A DNA stretch of 64,000 nucleotides from Synechococcus sp. PCC 7336. Lineage in GTDB: Bacteria; Cyanobacteriota; Cyanobacteriia; Thermostichales; PCC-7336. Below the pieces are notes generated by a model, which was not told the origin of the DNA, did no database searches, and saw nothing but the letters and a program-made list of their open reading frames with translations. The stretch is from the NCBI RefSeq assembly GCF_000332275.1, contig NZ_CM001776.1:372001-436000 (forward strand), given 5' to 3'. Of the stretch, positions 54,797-64,000 are shown piece after piece (the stretch's first letter is position 1; the number at the start of each line of letters is the position of its first letter). A program made the position numbers and the translations under genes.

Positions 54797-56242
54797 ATGC
54801 ACGTCGCCATTGTTGGAGCTGGGCTGGCTGGTCTGAATACCGCCGTCAACCTAGTGGAAGCGGGCCACACCGTCGAAATTTTTGAGAATCGTCCGTTTGT
54901 GGGGGGCAAAGTTGGCAGTTGGATAGACAAAGATGGCAACCACATCGAAATGGGATTGCATGTCTTTTTCGGCTGCTACTACAACCTCTTTGGACTGATG
55001 GCCAAAGTGGGAGCCCTCGACCATCTCCTGACCAAACAACACACCCATACCTTTGTCAATCGCGGTGGCGAGCTGGGTGCCCTCGATTTTCGCTTCTTTG
55101 CCAGAGCCCCCTTCAATGGCTTAAAGGCGTTCTTTACCACCTCGCAGTTGTCGGCCAGAGACAAACTGCAAAACTCGATCGCCCTCGGCACCAGCCCGAT
55201 TGTGCGCGGCTTGGTGGACTTTAACGGAGCTATGCAGCAGGTGCGCGAGCTCGATCGCATCAGCTTCGCCGCTTGGTTTCGCAGCCACGGCGGCTCCAAC
55301 GGCAGCCTCAAACGCATGTGGAATCCGATCGCCTACGCCCTCGGCTTCATCGACACCGAGAATATCTCCGCCCGCTGCATGCTGACCATCTTCTTGTTCT
55401 TCGCCACTAAAACCGAGGCATCGGTGTTGCGCATGCTAGAAGGCTCTCCTGCCGAATTTCTCCACAAACCGATTGTGGACTACATTACATCGCGGGGGGC
55501 GAAACTCCATCTCCGTCGCGGCGTCAGCGAAATCTTGACGGCAGGAACTGAAGATCGGCAGAGGGTCTCGGGTCTGAAACTCGCTGACGGGGACACAGTC
55601 ACTGCCGATGCCTATGTCTGCGCGGCGGCTATTCCCGGCACCCACCGCCTACTGCCCCCCCACTGGCGTCGCTGGCCTCAGTTCGACAATATTTACAAAC
55701 TGGAGGCCGTGCCGGTGGTGACCGTCCAACTGCGATTTGACGGCTGGGTGACGGAATTGCGGGGGGAAGCGAAAACGGCAGCCGAGCAGGCGTCTGCCAT
55801 CGGGCTGGATAACCTGCTTTACACCGCCGACGCCGATTTCTCCTGCTTTGCCGATCTCGCCCTCACCAGTCCGTCCTCTTATTACAAAGAGGGGGAAGGC
55901 TCGCTATTGCAATTGGTGCTCACCCCCGGCGATCGGTTTGTGCCCATGAAAAATGAGGCGATCGCCCAGCAGGTTAGCCAGCAGGTTCGAGATCTGTTTC
56001 CCTCGGCCCGCAATTTAAATGTGACCTGGTTCAGCGTGGTCAAGCTAGCCCAATCCCTTTACCGCGAGGGGCCGGGAATGGACCCCTATCGGCCCGACCA
56101 AACAACCCCCGTGCCCAATTTCTTCCTCGCCGGTAGCTACACCATGCAGGATTACATTGACAGCATGGAAGGGGCAACGATTTCAGGCAACTTAGCGGCG
56201 CAAGCAATCTTGGAGAGCGCGTTAATAGCCGGAAAAGTATAG
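54797..56242 (+). CDS. crtQ: zeta-carotene desaturase
   Basis: Plant-type FAD enzyme converting 9,9'-di-cis-zeta-carotene to prolycopene in carotenoid synthesis. 481 residues: FAD motif [17 protein letters not shown] at the N terminus, [16 protein letters not shown], and the C-terminal [20 protein letters not shown] typical of Zds/CrtQ. It is membrane-associated and uses plastoquinone as electron acceptor in relatives. Two other flavoproteins at 61.5 kb are related only distantly. Strong hairpin downstream (56299-56327). Confidence 0.96.
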   Translation: MHVAIVGAGLAGLNTAVNLVEAGHTVEIFENRPFVGGKVGSWIDKDGNHIEMGLHVFFGCYYNLFGLMAKVGALDHLLTKQHTHTFVNRGGELGALDFRFFARAPFNGLKAFFTTSQLSARDKLQNSIALGTSPIVRGLVDFNGAMQQVRELDRISFAAWFRSHGGSNGSLKRMWNPIAYALGFIDTENISARCMLTIFLFFATKTEASVLRMLEGSPAEFLHKPIVDYITSRGAKLHLRRGVSEILTAGTEDRQRVSGLKLADGDTVTADAYVCAAAIPGTHRLLPPHWRRWPQFDNIYKLEAVPVVTVQLRFDGWVTELRGEAKTAAEQASAIGLDNLLYTADADFSCFADLALTSPSSYYKEGEGSLLQLVLTPGDRFVPMKNEAIAQQVSQQVRDLFPSARNLNVTWFSVVKLAQSLYREGPGMDPYRPDQTTPVPNFFLAGSYTMQDYIDSMEGATISGNLAAQAILESALIAGKV

Positions 56243-56298
56243 AGCGCTATTTTATACGATCGCATTGTCCCGTCTGCGAAGCTTTGTCATTTCCGTCA

Positions 56299-56327
56299 AG
56301 TGGGTTGCACCTTTACAGCAACCCACT
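56299..56327 (+). terminator. 10-bp hairpin downstream of crtQ
   Basis: AGTGGGTTGC (56299-56308) and GCAACCCACT (56318-56327) with a 9-nt loop, 57 bp after crtQ. Perfect stem, but no U-tract after it. Possibly the crtQ transcript end, insulating glnA. Confidence 0.5.
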
Positions 56328-56389
56328 CGGTGCATTGAGGTGGGGGCGAAGGTATCTGCAGATTCACTTAAGGCAGAACGGATTTTTTG

Positions 56390-56431
56390 GTATTGCTAGA
56401 TACAAAACAGGGGTAGGTGGCTCTCTAGGAT
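56390..56431 (+). promoter_or_regulatory. NtcA-activated (class II) promoter of glnA
   Basis: Perfect NtcA box GTA-N8-TAC (56390-56403), 22 bp, then a TAGGAT -10 box (56426-56431), which fits the TAN3T consensus. This is the canonical class II NtcA layout; transcription would start near 56438, giving a ~105-nt leader. The rest of 56243-56542 holds the hairpin at 56299 and no gene. Confidence 0.85.
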
Positions 56432-56542
56432 CGGGTGAGCAAAATCTGACGCTCTATTGACTCCGGTGCTCCAGTATTCTTGAAGCGATTGAATCGGGGC
56501 GTCTAGGAACAAATTCAGGTATTTAAAAGGAGACAGACGCGA

Positions 56543-57961
56543 ATGGCATCACCCCAAGACGTAATGAACCTGATTCAGGAGCACGATGTCCAGATTGTCG
56601 ATCTGAAATTTATCGACCTACCCGGCACCTGGCAGCATTGCTCTTTCTATGTCGATCAAATAGACACCGATACTTTCGCGGAAGGCTTGGCCTTTGACGG
56701 CTCCAGTATTCGCGGTTGGAAGGCCATTAACGAATCCGACATGTTGATGGTGCCCGACCCCAACACCGCTTGGCTCGAACCCTTCACCGAAGTTCCGACC
56801 CTCAGCCTCACCTGCAGCATTAGCGAGCCCCGCACTGGCGAGCCTTACGAGCGCTGCCCCCGCAGCATCGCCGCTAAAGCGATCGCCTATCTCAGTTCCA
56901 CTGGTATTGCCGATACCGCCTACTTTGGCCCCGAAGCAGAATTCTTCATTTTTGACGACGTTCGGTTCGACCAAACCCAAAACAGTGCCTATCACTATGT
57001 GGATTCCATCGAAGGTCGCTGGAACTCCGGTCGCGAAGAAGAGGACGGCAACCTAGGCTACAAGCCCCGCTACAAAGAAGGCTATTTCCCCGTCTCCCCC
57101 ACCGACTCCTACCAAGACCTTCGCACCGAAATGCTACTGACCATGGGCAAGCTAGGGGTGCCGATCGAAAAGCACCACCACGAAGTGGCCACAGGCGGTC
57201 AAGCGGAGTTGGGGGTCAAGTTTGCCGATATGATCTCCGCTGCAGACTACTTGATGATCTACAAGTACGTCATCAAGAATGTGGCTAAGAAGCACGGCAA
57301 GACGGTGACCTTCATGCCCAAGCCTTTGTTCAACGACAACGGCACCGGCATGCACACCCACCAGTCCCTCTGGAAAGGCGGCCAGCCCCTCTTCTTTGGT
57401 GACGGCTATGCCAACCTGAGCCAGATGGCCCTGCACTACATCGGCGGCATCCTCAAGCACGCTCCTGCCCTACTCGCCTTTACCAATCCCACCACCAATT
57501 CCTACAAGCGGTTGGTCCCCGGTTTTGAGGCGCCGGTTAACCTGGCCTACTCGCAGGGCAACCGCTCTGCTTCCGTGCGGATTCCGATTACTGGCTCCAA
57601 TCCGAAGGCCAAGCGTCTGGAATTCCGCTGCCCCGACGCCACCAGCAACCCCTATCTGGCCTTTGCTGCCATGCTGATGGCTGGTTTGGACGGCATCAAG
57701 AACCAAATCGATCCCGGCAGCCCCTTGGATGTCGATATTTACGATCTATCCCCCGAAGAACTGGAAAAAATTCCCTCCACTCCCGGCTCCCTCTCGGAGG
57801 CGTTGGAGAACCTCAAAAGCGACCATGCCTTCATGTTGGAAGGCGGCGTCTTTACCGAGGACTTCATCAACAACTGGATCGAGTACAAGCTGGACAACGA
57901 GGTGATTCCCCTCAGCTTGCGCCCTCACCCCTACGAGTTCTCCCTCTACTACGACGTGTAA
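56543..57961 (+). CDS. glnA: glutamine synthetase type I
   Basis: Central ammonium-assimilating enzyme (glutamate + NH3 + ATP to glutamine), cytoplasmic dodecamer. 472 residues, the normal GSI length. Signatures: [19 protein letters not shown] near the N terminus, [46 protein letters not shown], and [16 protein letters not shown] near the C terminus. GGAGA precedes the ATG. The promoter is NtcA-controlled; a strong intrinsic terminator follows. Confidence 0.98.
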   Translation: MASPQDVMNLIQEHDVQIVDLKFIDLPGTWQHCSFYVDQIDTDTFAEGLAFDGSSIRGWKAINESDMLMVPDPNTAWLEPFTEVPTLSLTCSISEPRTGEPYERCPRSIAAKAIAYLSSTGIADTAYFGPEAEFFIFDDVRFDQTQNSAYHYVDSIEGRWNSGREEEDGNLGYKPRYKEGYFPVSPTDSYQDLRTEMLLTMGKLGVPIEKHHHEVATGGQAELGVKFADMISAADYLMIYKYVIKNVAKKHGKTVTFMPKPLFNDNGTGMHTHQSLWKGGQPLFFGDGYANLSQMALHYIGGILKHAPALLAFTNPTTNSYKRLVPGFEAPVNLAYSQGNRSASVRIPITGSNPKAKRLEFRCPDATSNPYLAFAAMLMAGLDGIKNQIDPGSPLDVDIYDLSPEELEKIPSTPGSLSEALENLKSDHAFMLEGGVFTEDFINNWIEYKLDNEVIPLSLRPHPYEFSLYYDV

Positions 57962-57988
57962 GTCAATGCAACTCGTTGAAGCGCGATC

Positions 57989-58013
57989 GCCCCTCAAGCG
58001 AGGGGCTTTTTTT
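57989..58013 (+). terminator. intrinsic terminator of glnA
   Basis: GCCCCTC-AAGC-GAGGGGC (57989-58006), a 7-bp GC-rich stem with a 4-nt loop, followed by seven T (58007-58013). 28 bp after the glnA stop. Confidence 0.9.
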
Positions 58014-58030
58014 GGGGTAATCCAGGCATT

Positions 58031-58109
58031 TAGCGCAGCGAACCACAGCGCTAGTGAAAGGGTCTAATAGACACATTCTCAAAACTACGGGTCTCTGCTT
58101 AGACGGGGT
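58031..58109 (+). repeat. 79-bp dispersed repeat, copy 2
   Basis: 72/79 identical to 25879-25957, same orientation. The hairpin arms TAGCGC/GCGCTA are intact here with all Watson-Crick pairs, whereas copy 1 has TAATGC/GCGTTA: the pairing is kept although the bases differ. Confidence 0.85.
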
Positions 58110-58113
58110 GCCG

Positions 58114-58476
58114 CTATCGGACCAACTCTAACTGAGTTAGATTTTTAAAAATGCGATTGTTGGCATCCAGCAAGAGCTTGATCGGCTGGGTGGGCTTGTC
58201 TTGGAGGTGAAATGACATGATGGTGATTTCATCCCCTGCCCGAACCAAATGGGCGGCAGCACCGTTCATACAGACGACGCCAGAATGGCGATCGCCCGCG
58301 ATCGCATAAGTCTCCAAGCGATTGCCATTGGTATTATCCACCACCAATACCTTCTCGTACTCAGCTAAATCGGCAGCCTCCATCAAGGCTTTATCGATGG
58401 TGATGGAGCCCGTATAGGCCAAATTCGCTTCAGTCACTATTGCTTTGTGAAGCTTGGATTTGAGGAAAATGCGCAT
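58114..58476 (-). CDS. panD: aspartate 1-decarboxylase PanD
   Basis: Pyruvoyl enzyme making beta-alanine for pantothenate and CoA. 120 residues. The self-cleavage site is in YTGSITID (Gly-Ser; Ser becomes the pyruvoyl group), and other signatures are [13 protein letters not shown] and [19 protein letters not shown] (split here as NGAAAHLV and GDEITIMSF). ATG at 58476. Divergent from hrcA. Confidence 0.96.
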   Translation of the reverse strand: MRIFLKSKLHKAIVTEANLAYTGSITIDKALMEAADLAEYEKVLVVDNTNGNRLETYAIAGDRHSGVVCMNGAAAHLVRAGDEITIMSFHLQDKPTQPIKLLLDANNRIFKNLTQLELVR

Positions 58477-58735
58477 AAGCACTGTCAGGACAGGAGTTAA
58501 GTTGGCTAAACGGCAACTGCGTCAGCGATACGATCCTAACCGGGAGAACGCCCCAAACGCCAAAATTAGCGGTAGGTTGGCGATCGCTCGAAGGTCGATT
58601 GGAACGGATAGCGGGAGTAACTTCAGGGAAGACTAGCGATCGTGCAACTGGCTGCGCTACGCTGAATTCAACCTGTGGGATACACGTAGGTACAGCAATA
58701 CAGCCGAAGTCACTCGATGCGGTACAACGATCCCC

Positions 58736-59878
58736 ATGCAAATTAACTTGAATGCCCGACAGCAAAATATTCTCTGGGCGACGGTTCGCAGTTATATCGC
58801 CACGGCAGAGCCTGTGGGCTCCAAAACCTTAGCCCAATCCTACGACTTGGGGGTGAGCACCGCCACCATCCGCAATGTCATGGCGGTATTAGAGCGCAGC
58901 GGCTTATTGTTCCAACCCCACACTTCCGCCGGACGCATTCCCTCCGATAACGGCTATCGCGTCTACGTTGACGACTTGATCGAAGACCCCACCGACCTGC
59001 AGGAGCAACTCTTGCAAGTGCTCTCCGATCGCCTCGGCCAGCAACTGAACGACAATCTCGAAACCCTACTGCACCAAGCCACTCAAATTTTGGCCACCTT
59101 GAGTGGTTGCATTGCCCTCGTCACCGCTCCCCCAACTGACACCGCCACCATCCGCCACCTACAACTGGTGGCAGTCGATCGCAACCGCATTATGGCGATT
59201 TTGGTGACCGATTCTTACCAGAGCCACTCCGTCTTACTCAACCTACAAAGCGATTCCCAGACAGGGCTGGGCTCTCCCCTCGGACATACCATTGCCCCCC
59301 TATCGCCTGTGAATGACGATCGCCGAACCGAGCCGGATGCGATCGAACAATTGGAACAGGAGCTGCAACTGCTCAACAACTTCCTCAACCTGCAATTGCG
59401 GGGCAAAACCTTCTACGACATCCTCAATATTGACTGGTCCGAACTCAACCGCCAATTCCGTTCTTATGGAGCTTGGCTCCAGCAGTTGCTAGATGTGCTC
59501 AAACACAATCACTTGAGACCGGCGATCGGCCAAGTTTTTGTGGGGGGGATGACGGGCCTGATGCGCCAGCCAGAGTTTGCTCAAACCGACCAGATCCAGG
59601 ATGTGGTGCAGCTACTCGAAGAAAATCAGTCGGAATTGTGGCCGGTGTTGGGACCCACGTCCCCCGATCGCGTCGTTGTTTATATCGGCTCCGAAAACCC
59701 CCTCGAACCGATGCGACAGTGCAGCCTGATTTCGACTGGCTATTCTTGCGGCAGTTGGGCAATGGGCAGCGTCAGCCTGCTAGGGCCGACCCGGTTGCCC
59801 TACGAGCGGGCGATCGCCTCGGTTAAAGCCACAGCCCATCACCTCTCAAACACACTCAACAGTGTGAATTCAACTTGA
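58736..59878 (+). CDS. hrcA: heat-inducible transcription repressor HrcA
   Basis: Winged-helix repressor of chaperonin genes, which binds CIRCE inverted repeats. 380 residues: the N-terminal DNA-binding domain (LNARQQNILWATVRSYIATA, LGVSTATIRNVMAVLERSG, HTSAGRIPSDNGYRVYVD), then the GAF-like and dimerisation domains with a C-terminal GPTRLPYERAIASV. No groESL or CIRCE is in the window, so its targets are elsewhere. Confidence 0.97.
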   Translation: MQINLNARQQNILWATVRSYIATAEPVGSKTLAQSYDLGVSTATIRNVMAVLERSGLLFQPHTSAGRIPSDNGYRVYVDDLIEDPTDLQEQLLQVLSDRLGQQLNDNLETLLHQATQILATLSGCIALVTAPPTDTATIRHLQLVAVDRNRIMAILVTDSYQSHSVLLNLQSDSQTGLGSPLGHTIAPLSPVNDDRRTEPDAIEQLEQELQLLNNFLNLQLRGKTFYDILNIDWSELNRQFRSYGAWLQQLLDVLKHNHLRPAIGQVFVGGMTGLMRQPEFAQTDQIQDVVQLLEENQSELWPVLGPTSPDRVVVYIGSENPLEPMRQCSLISTGYSCGSWAMGSVSLLGPTRLPYERAIASVKATAHHLSNTLNSVNST

Positions 59879-60045
59879 ATCTGCCGATCGCAGCTCAAGA
59901 GCATCAATTAATACACTAAAATATAAAGATGTAGCGTCATAATACTGATTCTTCGCGTGTAACTCGATAAACTAAGCGATAATATTTGACAGTATTTTCG
60001 GTTCGGGCAGTGGGTGGGTGAGTTCAAAGCAGTTAGGGTGAGTCC

Positions 60046-61467
60046 ATGGAAGCGAAGGAATTATTGCAGTGGTATGCTGCCGACCGCCGCAAATTTGAAG
60101 GCATCGAGCTCAATAAGGCAAACTTGCCCGACTCTCACCTGCAGGGAATTGCGCTGATTCGGTCTAGCTTGCACAATGCCAATCTCAGCGGAGCCAACCT
60201 GAGTGAATCGGATCTGTACAAAAGCGATCTGTATCGTGCCAATCTCAACAACGCAATGCTATCGCAGGCGAGGGTGCGGCGGGCAAAGTTGCGCGAGGTG
60301 CAACTGGTAGAAGCTGATTTGCGCTATGTGGATTTCACCGGTTCGTTTTTGATTTCAGCCAATTTGACTGGAGCCAACTTCAGCCATGCTATTCTCACCA
60401 CCACTTTTTTGAGTCACTGCAGCCTGCGGGAAACCAACTTTTCCCATGCAGACCTCTATAAAGCCAATTTGCGTAACAGCGATCTCAGCGGGGTCAACTT
60501 GCAGGAGGCCGTTCTCAAGCGCACCAACCTGATGGAGGCCGATCTCTACGAAGCCAATTTAGTGCGGGCAATGGGAACTGAGGCGAACCTGAAAGGCGCT
60601 AAAGTGGGACATGCTAATTTGGCAGGGGCCGATTTCAATCAGGCTAATTTGGCGGAGGCGAGTTTAACTTATGCCAATCTGGCCAATTGTAATTTGAGGG
60701 GTGCCAATCTCAGCGATGCCGATCTGAGTATGGCTTGTTTGCGAGGGGCCAATCTGACGGGGGCCAACCTGGAAGGCGCGAATTTGAACGATGCCGATTT
60801 GGCCAACGCCATCCTGACAAAGGCAAAACTGGCCCGTGCGAGCTCGGAGGGGGCTAAGTTTCGCGAGACTGTGATGCCGGATGGTAGCGTGCGCTCGGAT
60901 GAGGCGATACCGGTGGATCGCGATCGCTTGAGAATGGCCATCGATAAACCGGCAGAGTCTGGCTGGCAGCGAGCGAGTGCCGAGGAAGTTTTGGAGAGAT
61001 TTGCGACAGGGGAGCGAGATTTTCCTCAAGTTTCGTTGCGGCGAGCACTGCTGTACGGAGCCTATTTGCGCTGCATCAATCTCGATCGCGCCGATCTCAG
61101 AGAAGCCTATTTGCGCCAAGCCAATTTGTACGGCGCGAACCTACATGCTGCGAATCTGAGTGCTGCCAGCGCAATCGGTAGCGATTTGAGCGAGGCGAAT
61201 CTATCTGCGGCTAATTTAAGAGGCTGCGATTGTCGAGGGGCTGATTTGCGACGGGCGGTGTTGGTGGGGTCGAGTTTGCAGGGGGCGAACCTGAGTCAGG
61301 CGCAGTTGCAGGGGGCTGACTTGCGCGATTGCAATCTGCAGGAGGCTAATTTTGCCGGAGCCAATTTGGCGGGGGCAGATTTGTCTGGGTGTAACTTGCG
61401 GCGGACGAATATCACTCGCGAGCAGTTAGAGAGTACCATTCGCACCAAAGTCGCTCCCTCGATTTAG
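60046..61467 (+). CDS. two-block pentapeptide-repeat protein
   Basis: 473-residue cytoplasmic protein (no signal peptide). Residues ~25-255 and ~335-460 are A(D/N)LxX pentapeptide arrays, each a right-handed quadrilateral beta-helix. Each array is introduced by a similar short motif: LLQWYAADRRKFEGIEL at the start and EVLERFATGERDFPQVSL at ~305, so the protein looks like a fused pair. A 50-residue charged linker joins them. Function unknown; pentapeptide proteins can mimic DNA or act as scaffolds. AT-rich promoter region lies upstream (59879-60045). Confidence 0.85.
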   Translation: MEAKELLQWYAADRRKFEGIELNKANLPDSHLQGIALIRSSLHNANLSGANLSESDLYKSDLYRANLNNAMLSQARVRRAKLREVQLVEADLRYVDFTGSFLISANLTGANFSHAILTTTFLSHCSLRETNFSHADLYKANLRNSDLSGVNLQEAVLKRTNLMEADLYEANLVRAMGTEANLKGAKVGHANLAGADFNQANLAEASLTYANLANCNLRGANLSDADLSMACLRGANLTGANLEGANLNDADLANAILTKAKLARASSEGAKFRETVMPDGSVRSDEAIPVDRDRLRMAIDKPAESGWQRASAEEVLERFATGERDFPQVSLRRALLYGAYLRCINLDRADLREAYLRQANLYGANLHAANLSAASAIGSDLSEANLSAANLRGCDCRGADLRRAVLVGSSLQGANLSQAQLQGADLRDCNLQEANFAGANLAGADLSGCNLRRTNITREQLESTIRTKVAPSI

Positions 61468-61542
61468 CGGCTGGCGATCGCCAGCCGCCCGCAATTCCCC
61501 TCCGTGCAGTACAACTGAGCCTGAGAGATATGAGGGGATGGG

Positions 61543-62826
61543 ATGACAAAGACGATCGCCATTGTCGGAGCGGGCTTAGCGGGACTGACCTGCGCCAAGG
61601 TTTTGCAAGAAAACGGCTGCAATGACTTTGTCTTACTCGAACAAAGCGATCGCGCAGGCGGCAGAGTGCGCACGGATGAGGTCAATGGCTTTCAGCTCGA
61701 TCGCGGTTTCCAGGTGCTGTTCTCCGCCTATCCAGCGGTCCGTCGCCATCTCGATCTCGAGGCTTTAGAACTGTGCAACTACAGTCCGGGGGCGGTGCTC
61801 GTGCGGGGCGATCGCCACTATCCCATTGGCGACCCTCTCCGGGCTCCCGCCACTCTGCTCGAATCGCTAGCCAATCCACTGTTGACGCTGGGGGACAAAG
61901 CTCGCATATTGACACTGCGAGCTCAATTATTCGCCAGTTCGATCGAAGCCATTTGGCAGCAGCCCGATCTCTCCACCCTAGATTTTCTCCAGCAGTGGGG
62001 CTTCTCCCCACAAATCCTGCAGCACTTTTTCTATCCCTTCTACAGCGGCATCTTTCTCGACCCAGAACTCAAAACCAGTGCCCGTCTATTCCAGTTCTAT
62101 TTCAAGATGCTATCTGAAGGGGCGATCGCGACTCCCAAACGGGGAATGGGGGCAATCTCCGACCAGCTTGCCAGCCACCTCGCCAGCGGGCAACTGCGCT
62201 GTAACGCTACGGTAGAACGCATTGCGATCGAGGGGGAGCGCGTTACGGGAGTTCAGCTACGAGATGGCAGCACCTTGGCCGCTGAGTTTGTGGTTTGTGC
62301 GACAGAGGCCACTGCAGCGGCGCGACTCGTTCCTCGACTAAACGGCGATCGCCCCATTCCTACCACACCCCGCGCTGTCACCTGTCTCTATTTCAGCACC
62401 CCTATCTCCGCCCATGCGGAAACCGCCATCCACCTCAACAGCGCCAAGACACCCGAGACTGCCATCCATCACTGCATCCAACTGAGCAATGTCAGCCCTG
62501 CTCTCACCCCCGTTGGCCAACACCTACTGTCGGTGACGGTCTTGGGCAATCCGCCATCCACCCCCGATCGCTTAGCCGAGCGCTGCCGTCAAGAATTGCT
62601 CGACTGGTTTCCCCACCTAGATGGCGATCGCCTGAGCTACCTGCGGCAATACCGCATCCCCTTTGCCCAATTCGATCAACCCCCCGGCCTGCACGATCGC
62701 TTACCCTCCCCTCGCTCCGCTATGGCAGGGCTCGTCCTGGCAGGGGAATACACTTGCCAAAGCAGTATTGAAGGGGCTATGCAGAGTGGCGATCGGGCAG
62801 CGAACTCCCTGCTGGAACAGCTTTGA
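61543..62826 (+). CDS. FAD-dependent amine oxidase/carotenoid desaturase-like protein
   Basis: 427-residue flavoprotein. The FAD motif [17 protein letters not shown] opens it, followed by RAGGRVRTDEVNGFQLDRGF, the hallmark of the phytoene-desaturase/amine oxidase fold, and it closes with GLVLAGEYTCQSSIEGAMQSG. It is too divergent from CrtP, CrtQ or CrtI to assign a carotenoid role; candidates are protoporphyrinogen-like or amine oxidases. It lies between a pentapeptide gene and a bidirectional-looking terminator. Confidence 0.82.
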   Translation: MTKTIAIVGAGLAGLTCAKVLQENGCNDFVLLEQSDRAGGRVRTDEVNGFQLDRGFQVLFSAYPAVRRHLDLEALELCNYSPGAVLVRGDRHYPIGDPLRAPATLLESLANPLLTLGDKARILTLRAQLFASSIEAIWQQPDLSTLDFLQQWGFSPQILQHFFYPFYSGIFLDPELKTSARLFQFYFKMLSEGAIATPKRGMGAISDQLASHLASGQLRCNATVERIAIEGERVTGVQLRDGSTLAAEFVVCATEATAAARLVPRLNGDRPIPTTPRAVTCLYFSTPISAHAETAIHLNSAKTPETAIHHCIQLSNVSPALTPVGQHLLSVTVLGNPPSTPDRLAERCRQELLDWFPHLDGDRLSYLRQYRIPFAQFDQPPGLHDRLPSPRSAMAGLVLAGEYTCQSSIEGAMQSGDRAANSLLEQL

Positions 62827-62896
62827 GCCGAAATTCCCTCGGCGAAAAGCGCATCCGAGCAACCTGGTTTTCTGAAGGCGTTGGGCGATCGCCCCC

Positions 62897-62930
62897 AAAA
62901 AAGCCCCAGCCTACTCTAGTGAGGCTGGGG
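62897..62930 (-). terminator. intrinsic terminator of the RTX gene
   Basis: On the minus strand the sequence reads CCCCAGCCT - loop - AGGCTGGGG followed by C and six T (62930 to 62897): a 9-bp stem with T-tract, downstream of the RTX gene. Read on the plus strand it lacks a T-tract (TTAAGTTT) and would terminate the flavoprotein gene only weakly. Confidence 0.85.
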
Positions 62931-62965
62931 TTAAGTTTAAATACCTTCAATCAGCGGTCAGAGAC

Positions 62966-64000
62966 TCAGACAAAAGCCAAGTCAGTCAGCTCAAATCCAT
63001 TGCCCACAAAGGCAACGAGTTCGTCGCCCAGGAAGTCAAAGCTGCCGTTGCCATCATCGAGCGCAATAGCCGTGGCAGGACCGCTGCCCAAGCTAAAGAA
63101 AGCGTAATCGCCAAGACTGCCCGAGAGCTGAATGCGATCTTCACCCGTCGCAAAATCTGTCAGTTCGGCCACGTCAGCCGTACCCGCCTCAGCGTAGAAC
63201 GCCCCTGACTCGTCGCCTAAGACAAAGGTATCTCCACCAGCACCGCCCGTTAAGGCATCGGCCCCGCCAACTCCGTTGAGGATATTGGCACGAGCATCGC
63301 CCGCGAGATTGTCATTGAAGACAGTGCCCGTGAGATTTTCAATACTTCTCAAAGTATCCGTAATCAGTACATCGGGTGCAGGCTCGTAAAAGGCAGTGCC
63401 AGCAGCCAGATCTGCCGTGACTCCAACGGGAATGTCGCTGAAATCAGCCGTATCGTTGCCGCCGCCGCCATTCAGGCGATCGGAGCCACCGCCCCCCATG
63501 AGGGTGTCAGCACCGCCGTTACCGAAGAGATCGTCGCTACCGCTGCCCCCAGCAATGAAGTCGGCACCGCCGCCACCGAAGAGGTCGTCGTTGCCACTGC
63601 CCCCCATGAGGGTGTCGGCACCGCCGCCGCCGATGAGATCGTCATCCCCTTCGCCCCCATACAGAGTGTCGGCACCGCCACCTGCTCTGAGGTCGTCGTT
63701 GCCGCCACCCCCTTCGAGGGTATCGGCACCGCCGCCACCGAAGAGGTCATCATCTCCCTCACCGCCAACCAAGGTGTCATCGCCAGCGCGACCGAAGAGG
63801 TCGTCATTGCCACCTCCCCCTTGGAGGTCGTCATCGCCTTGGCCAGCTTTGAGATCGTCATCGCCAGCGCCGCCGAGGAGAGTATCGTTGCCCGAGTCAC
63901 CTTTGAGGAAGTCGTCGCCGTCAGCTCCAAAGAGCTCGTCATCACCAGCGCGACCCTTAATAATGTCGTCGCCAGCTAAGCCGAAAATTGAATCGCCATC
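62966..64000 (-). CDS. RTX-type calcium-binding repeat protein, C-terminal part
   Basis: Frame open through the window edge, so the N terminus is missing; an internal ATG-type codon at 63772 is not the start. At least 345 residues are visible. From the edge to ~63470 there are tandem glycine-rich nonapeptides (GGxGxDxLx, e.g. GGAGDDDLKAGQGDDDLQGG), which bind Ca2+ in a beta-roll. After them comes the usual cyanobacterial C-terminal unit with NLTGTVFNDNLAGDA and GADALTGGAGGDTFVLG and an ELTDFATGEDRIQLSG stretch, probably the type I secretion signal. A secreted surface or hemolysin-type protein. Confidence 0.9.
   Translation of the reverse strand, partial: DGDSIFGLAGDDIIKGRAGDDELFGADGDDFLKGDSGNDTLLGGAGDDDLKAGQGDDDLQGGGGNDDLFGRAGDDTLVGGEGDDDLFGGGGADTLEGGGGNDDLRAGGGADTLYGGEGDDDLIGGGGADTLMGGSGNDDLFGGGGADFIAGGSGSDDLFGNGGADTLMGGGGSDRLNGGGGNDTADFSDIPVGVTADLAAGTAFYEPAPDVLITDTLRSIENLTGTVFNDNLAGDARANILNGVGGADALTGGAGGDTFVLGDESGAFYAEAGTADVAELTDFATGEDRIQLSGSLGDYAFFSLGSGPATAIALDDGNGSFDFLGDELVAFVGNGFELTDLAFV
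63470..64000 (-). repeat. RTX nonapeptide-encoding repeats
   Basis: About 27-bp units rich in GCC/ACC/GTC on the plus strand encode the calcium-binding repeats of the RTX protein. The array continues beyond the window. Confidence 0.85.

Noticed and set aside
63470-64000. Satellite-like GC-rich repeats at the window end
   Set aside because: Fully explained as RTX nonapeptide codons on the minus strand.

Overview
The window comes from a cyanobacterial chromosome. The octamer GCGATCGC (the HIP1 palindrome typical of many cyanobacteria) recurs throughout. The gene content is also cyanobacterial: ferredoxin-type nitrate reductase with NarM, Psb27, plant-type zeta-carotene desaturase, DevC-type exporter permease, a CSP41-like protein, a DUF3493 protein and several Uma2 proteins. 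I cannot assign a genus. No rRNA, tRNA or CRISPR array was recognised.

Layout. 1-5.4 kb: nitrate assimilation (3' end of nrtP, narB, narM), a Uma2 gene bracketed by a duplicated narM 3' end, and msrA. 5.5-11.3 kb: an alpha/beta hydrolase behind a near-consensus promoter that carries a palindromic operator in its spacer, a small ORF, a CSP41-like SDR protein, two Uma2 genes, an orphan oligopeptide-type ABC permease and moaD. 11.4-24.9 kb: mostly housekeeping (pnp, rimM, two tandem CPA2 antiporters, leuB, a di-iron hydroxylase, a DevC-like permease, a large helicase-like ATPase, an Arg-rich membrane protein, an exported pentapeptide protein). 25-26 kb: an AT-rich sulfotransferase gene and two abutting small repeats. 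26-33 kb: dnaX, a coiled-coil protein, gyrB with a structured leader, a methyltransferase and a phosphoribosyltransferase.

33-44.8 kb is accessory DNA: a PIN-domain operon, a membrane-anchored thioredoxin-like ferredoxin, an ornithine-cyclodeaminase-family gene next to a three-subunit HcnABC/opine-oxidase-like dehydrogenase, a pair of inverted 85-bp elements around a nucleotidyltransferase fragment, an AbrB/PIN toxin-antitoxin pair, a transposase remnant, folA, an esterase and tandem Uma2 paralogues. 44.9-50 kb holds the most striking locus: a multi-domain TIR protein followed 6 bp later by a nSTAND1 NTPase with a membrane segment and 14 WD40 repeats, a probable NAD-linked defence or cell-death module.

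50-64 kb returns to core functions: a histidine phosphatase, pstC-pstA-pstB behind a Pho-box-like site, psb27, crtQ, glnA with a textbook NtcA class II promoter, panD, hrcA, a pentapeptide protein, a carotenoid-desaturase-like flavoprotein, and the 3' part of a large RTX calcium-binding protein that runs off the window end.

How they connect: nrtP/narB/narM bring in and reduce nitrate to nitrite, moaD supplies molybdopterin for NarB, and glnA assimilates the resulting ammonium under NtcA. pstCAB imports phosphate. psb27 and crtQ serve photosystem II and carotenoids. The accessory part (toxins, TIR-STAND, Uma2 copies, small mobile repeats, AT-rich insert) looks like a region of gene turnover.
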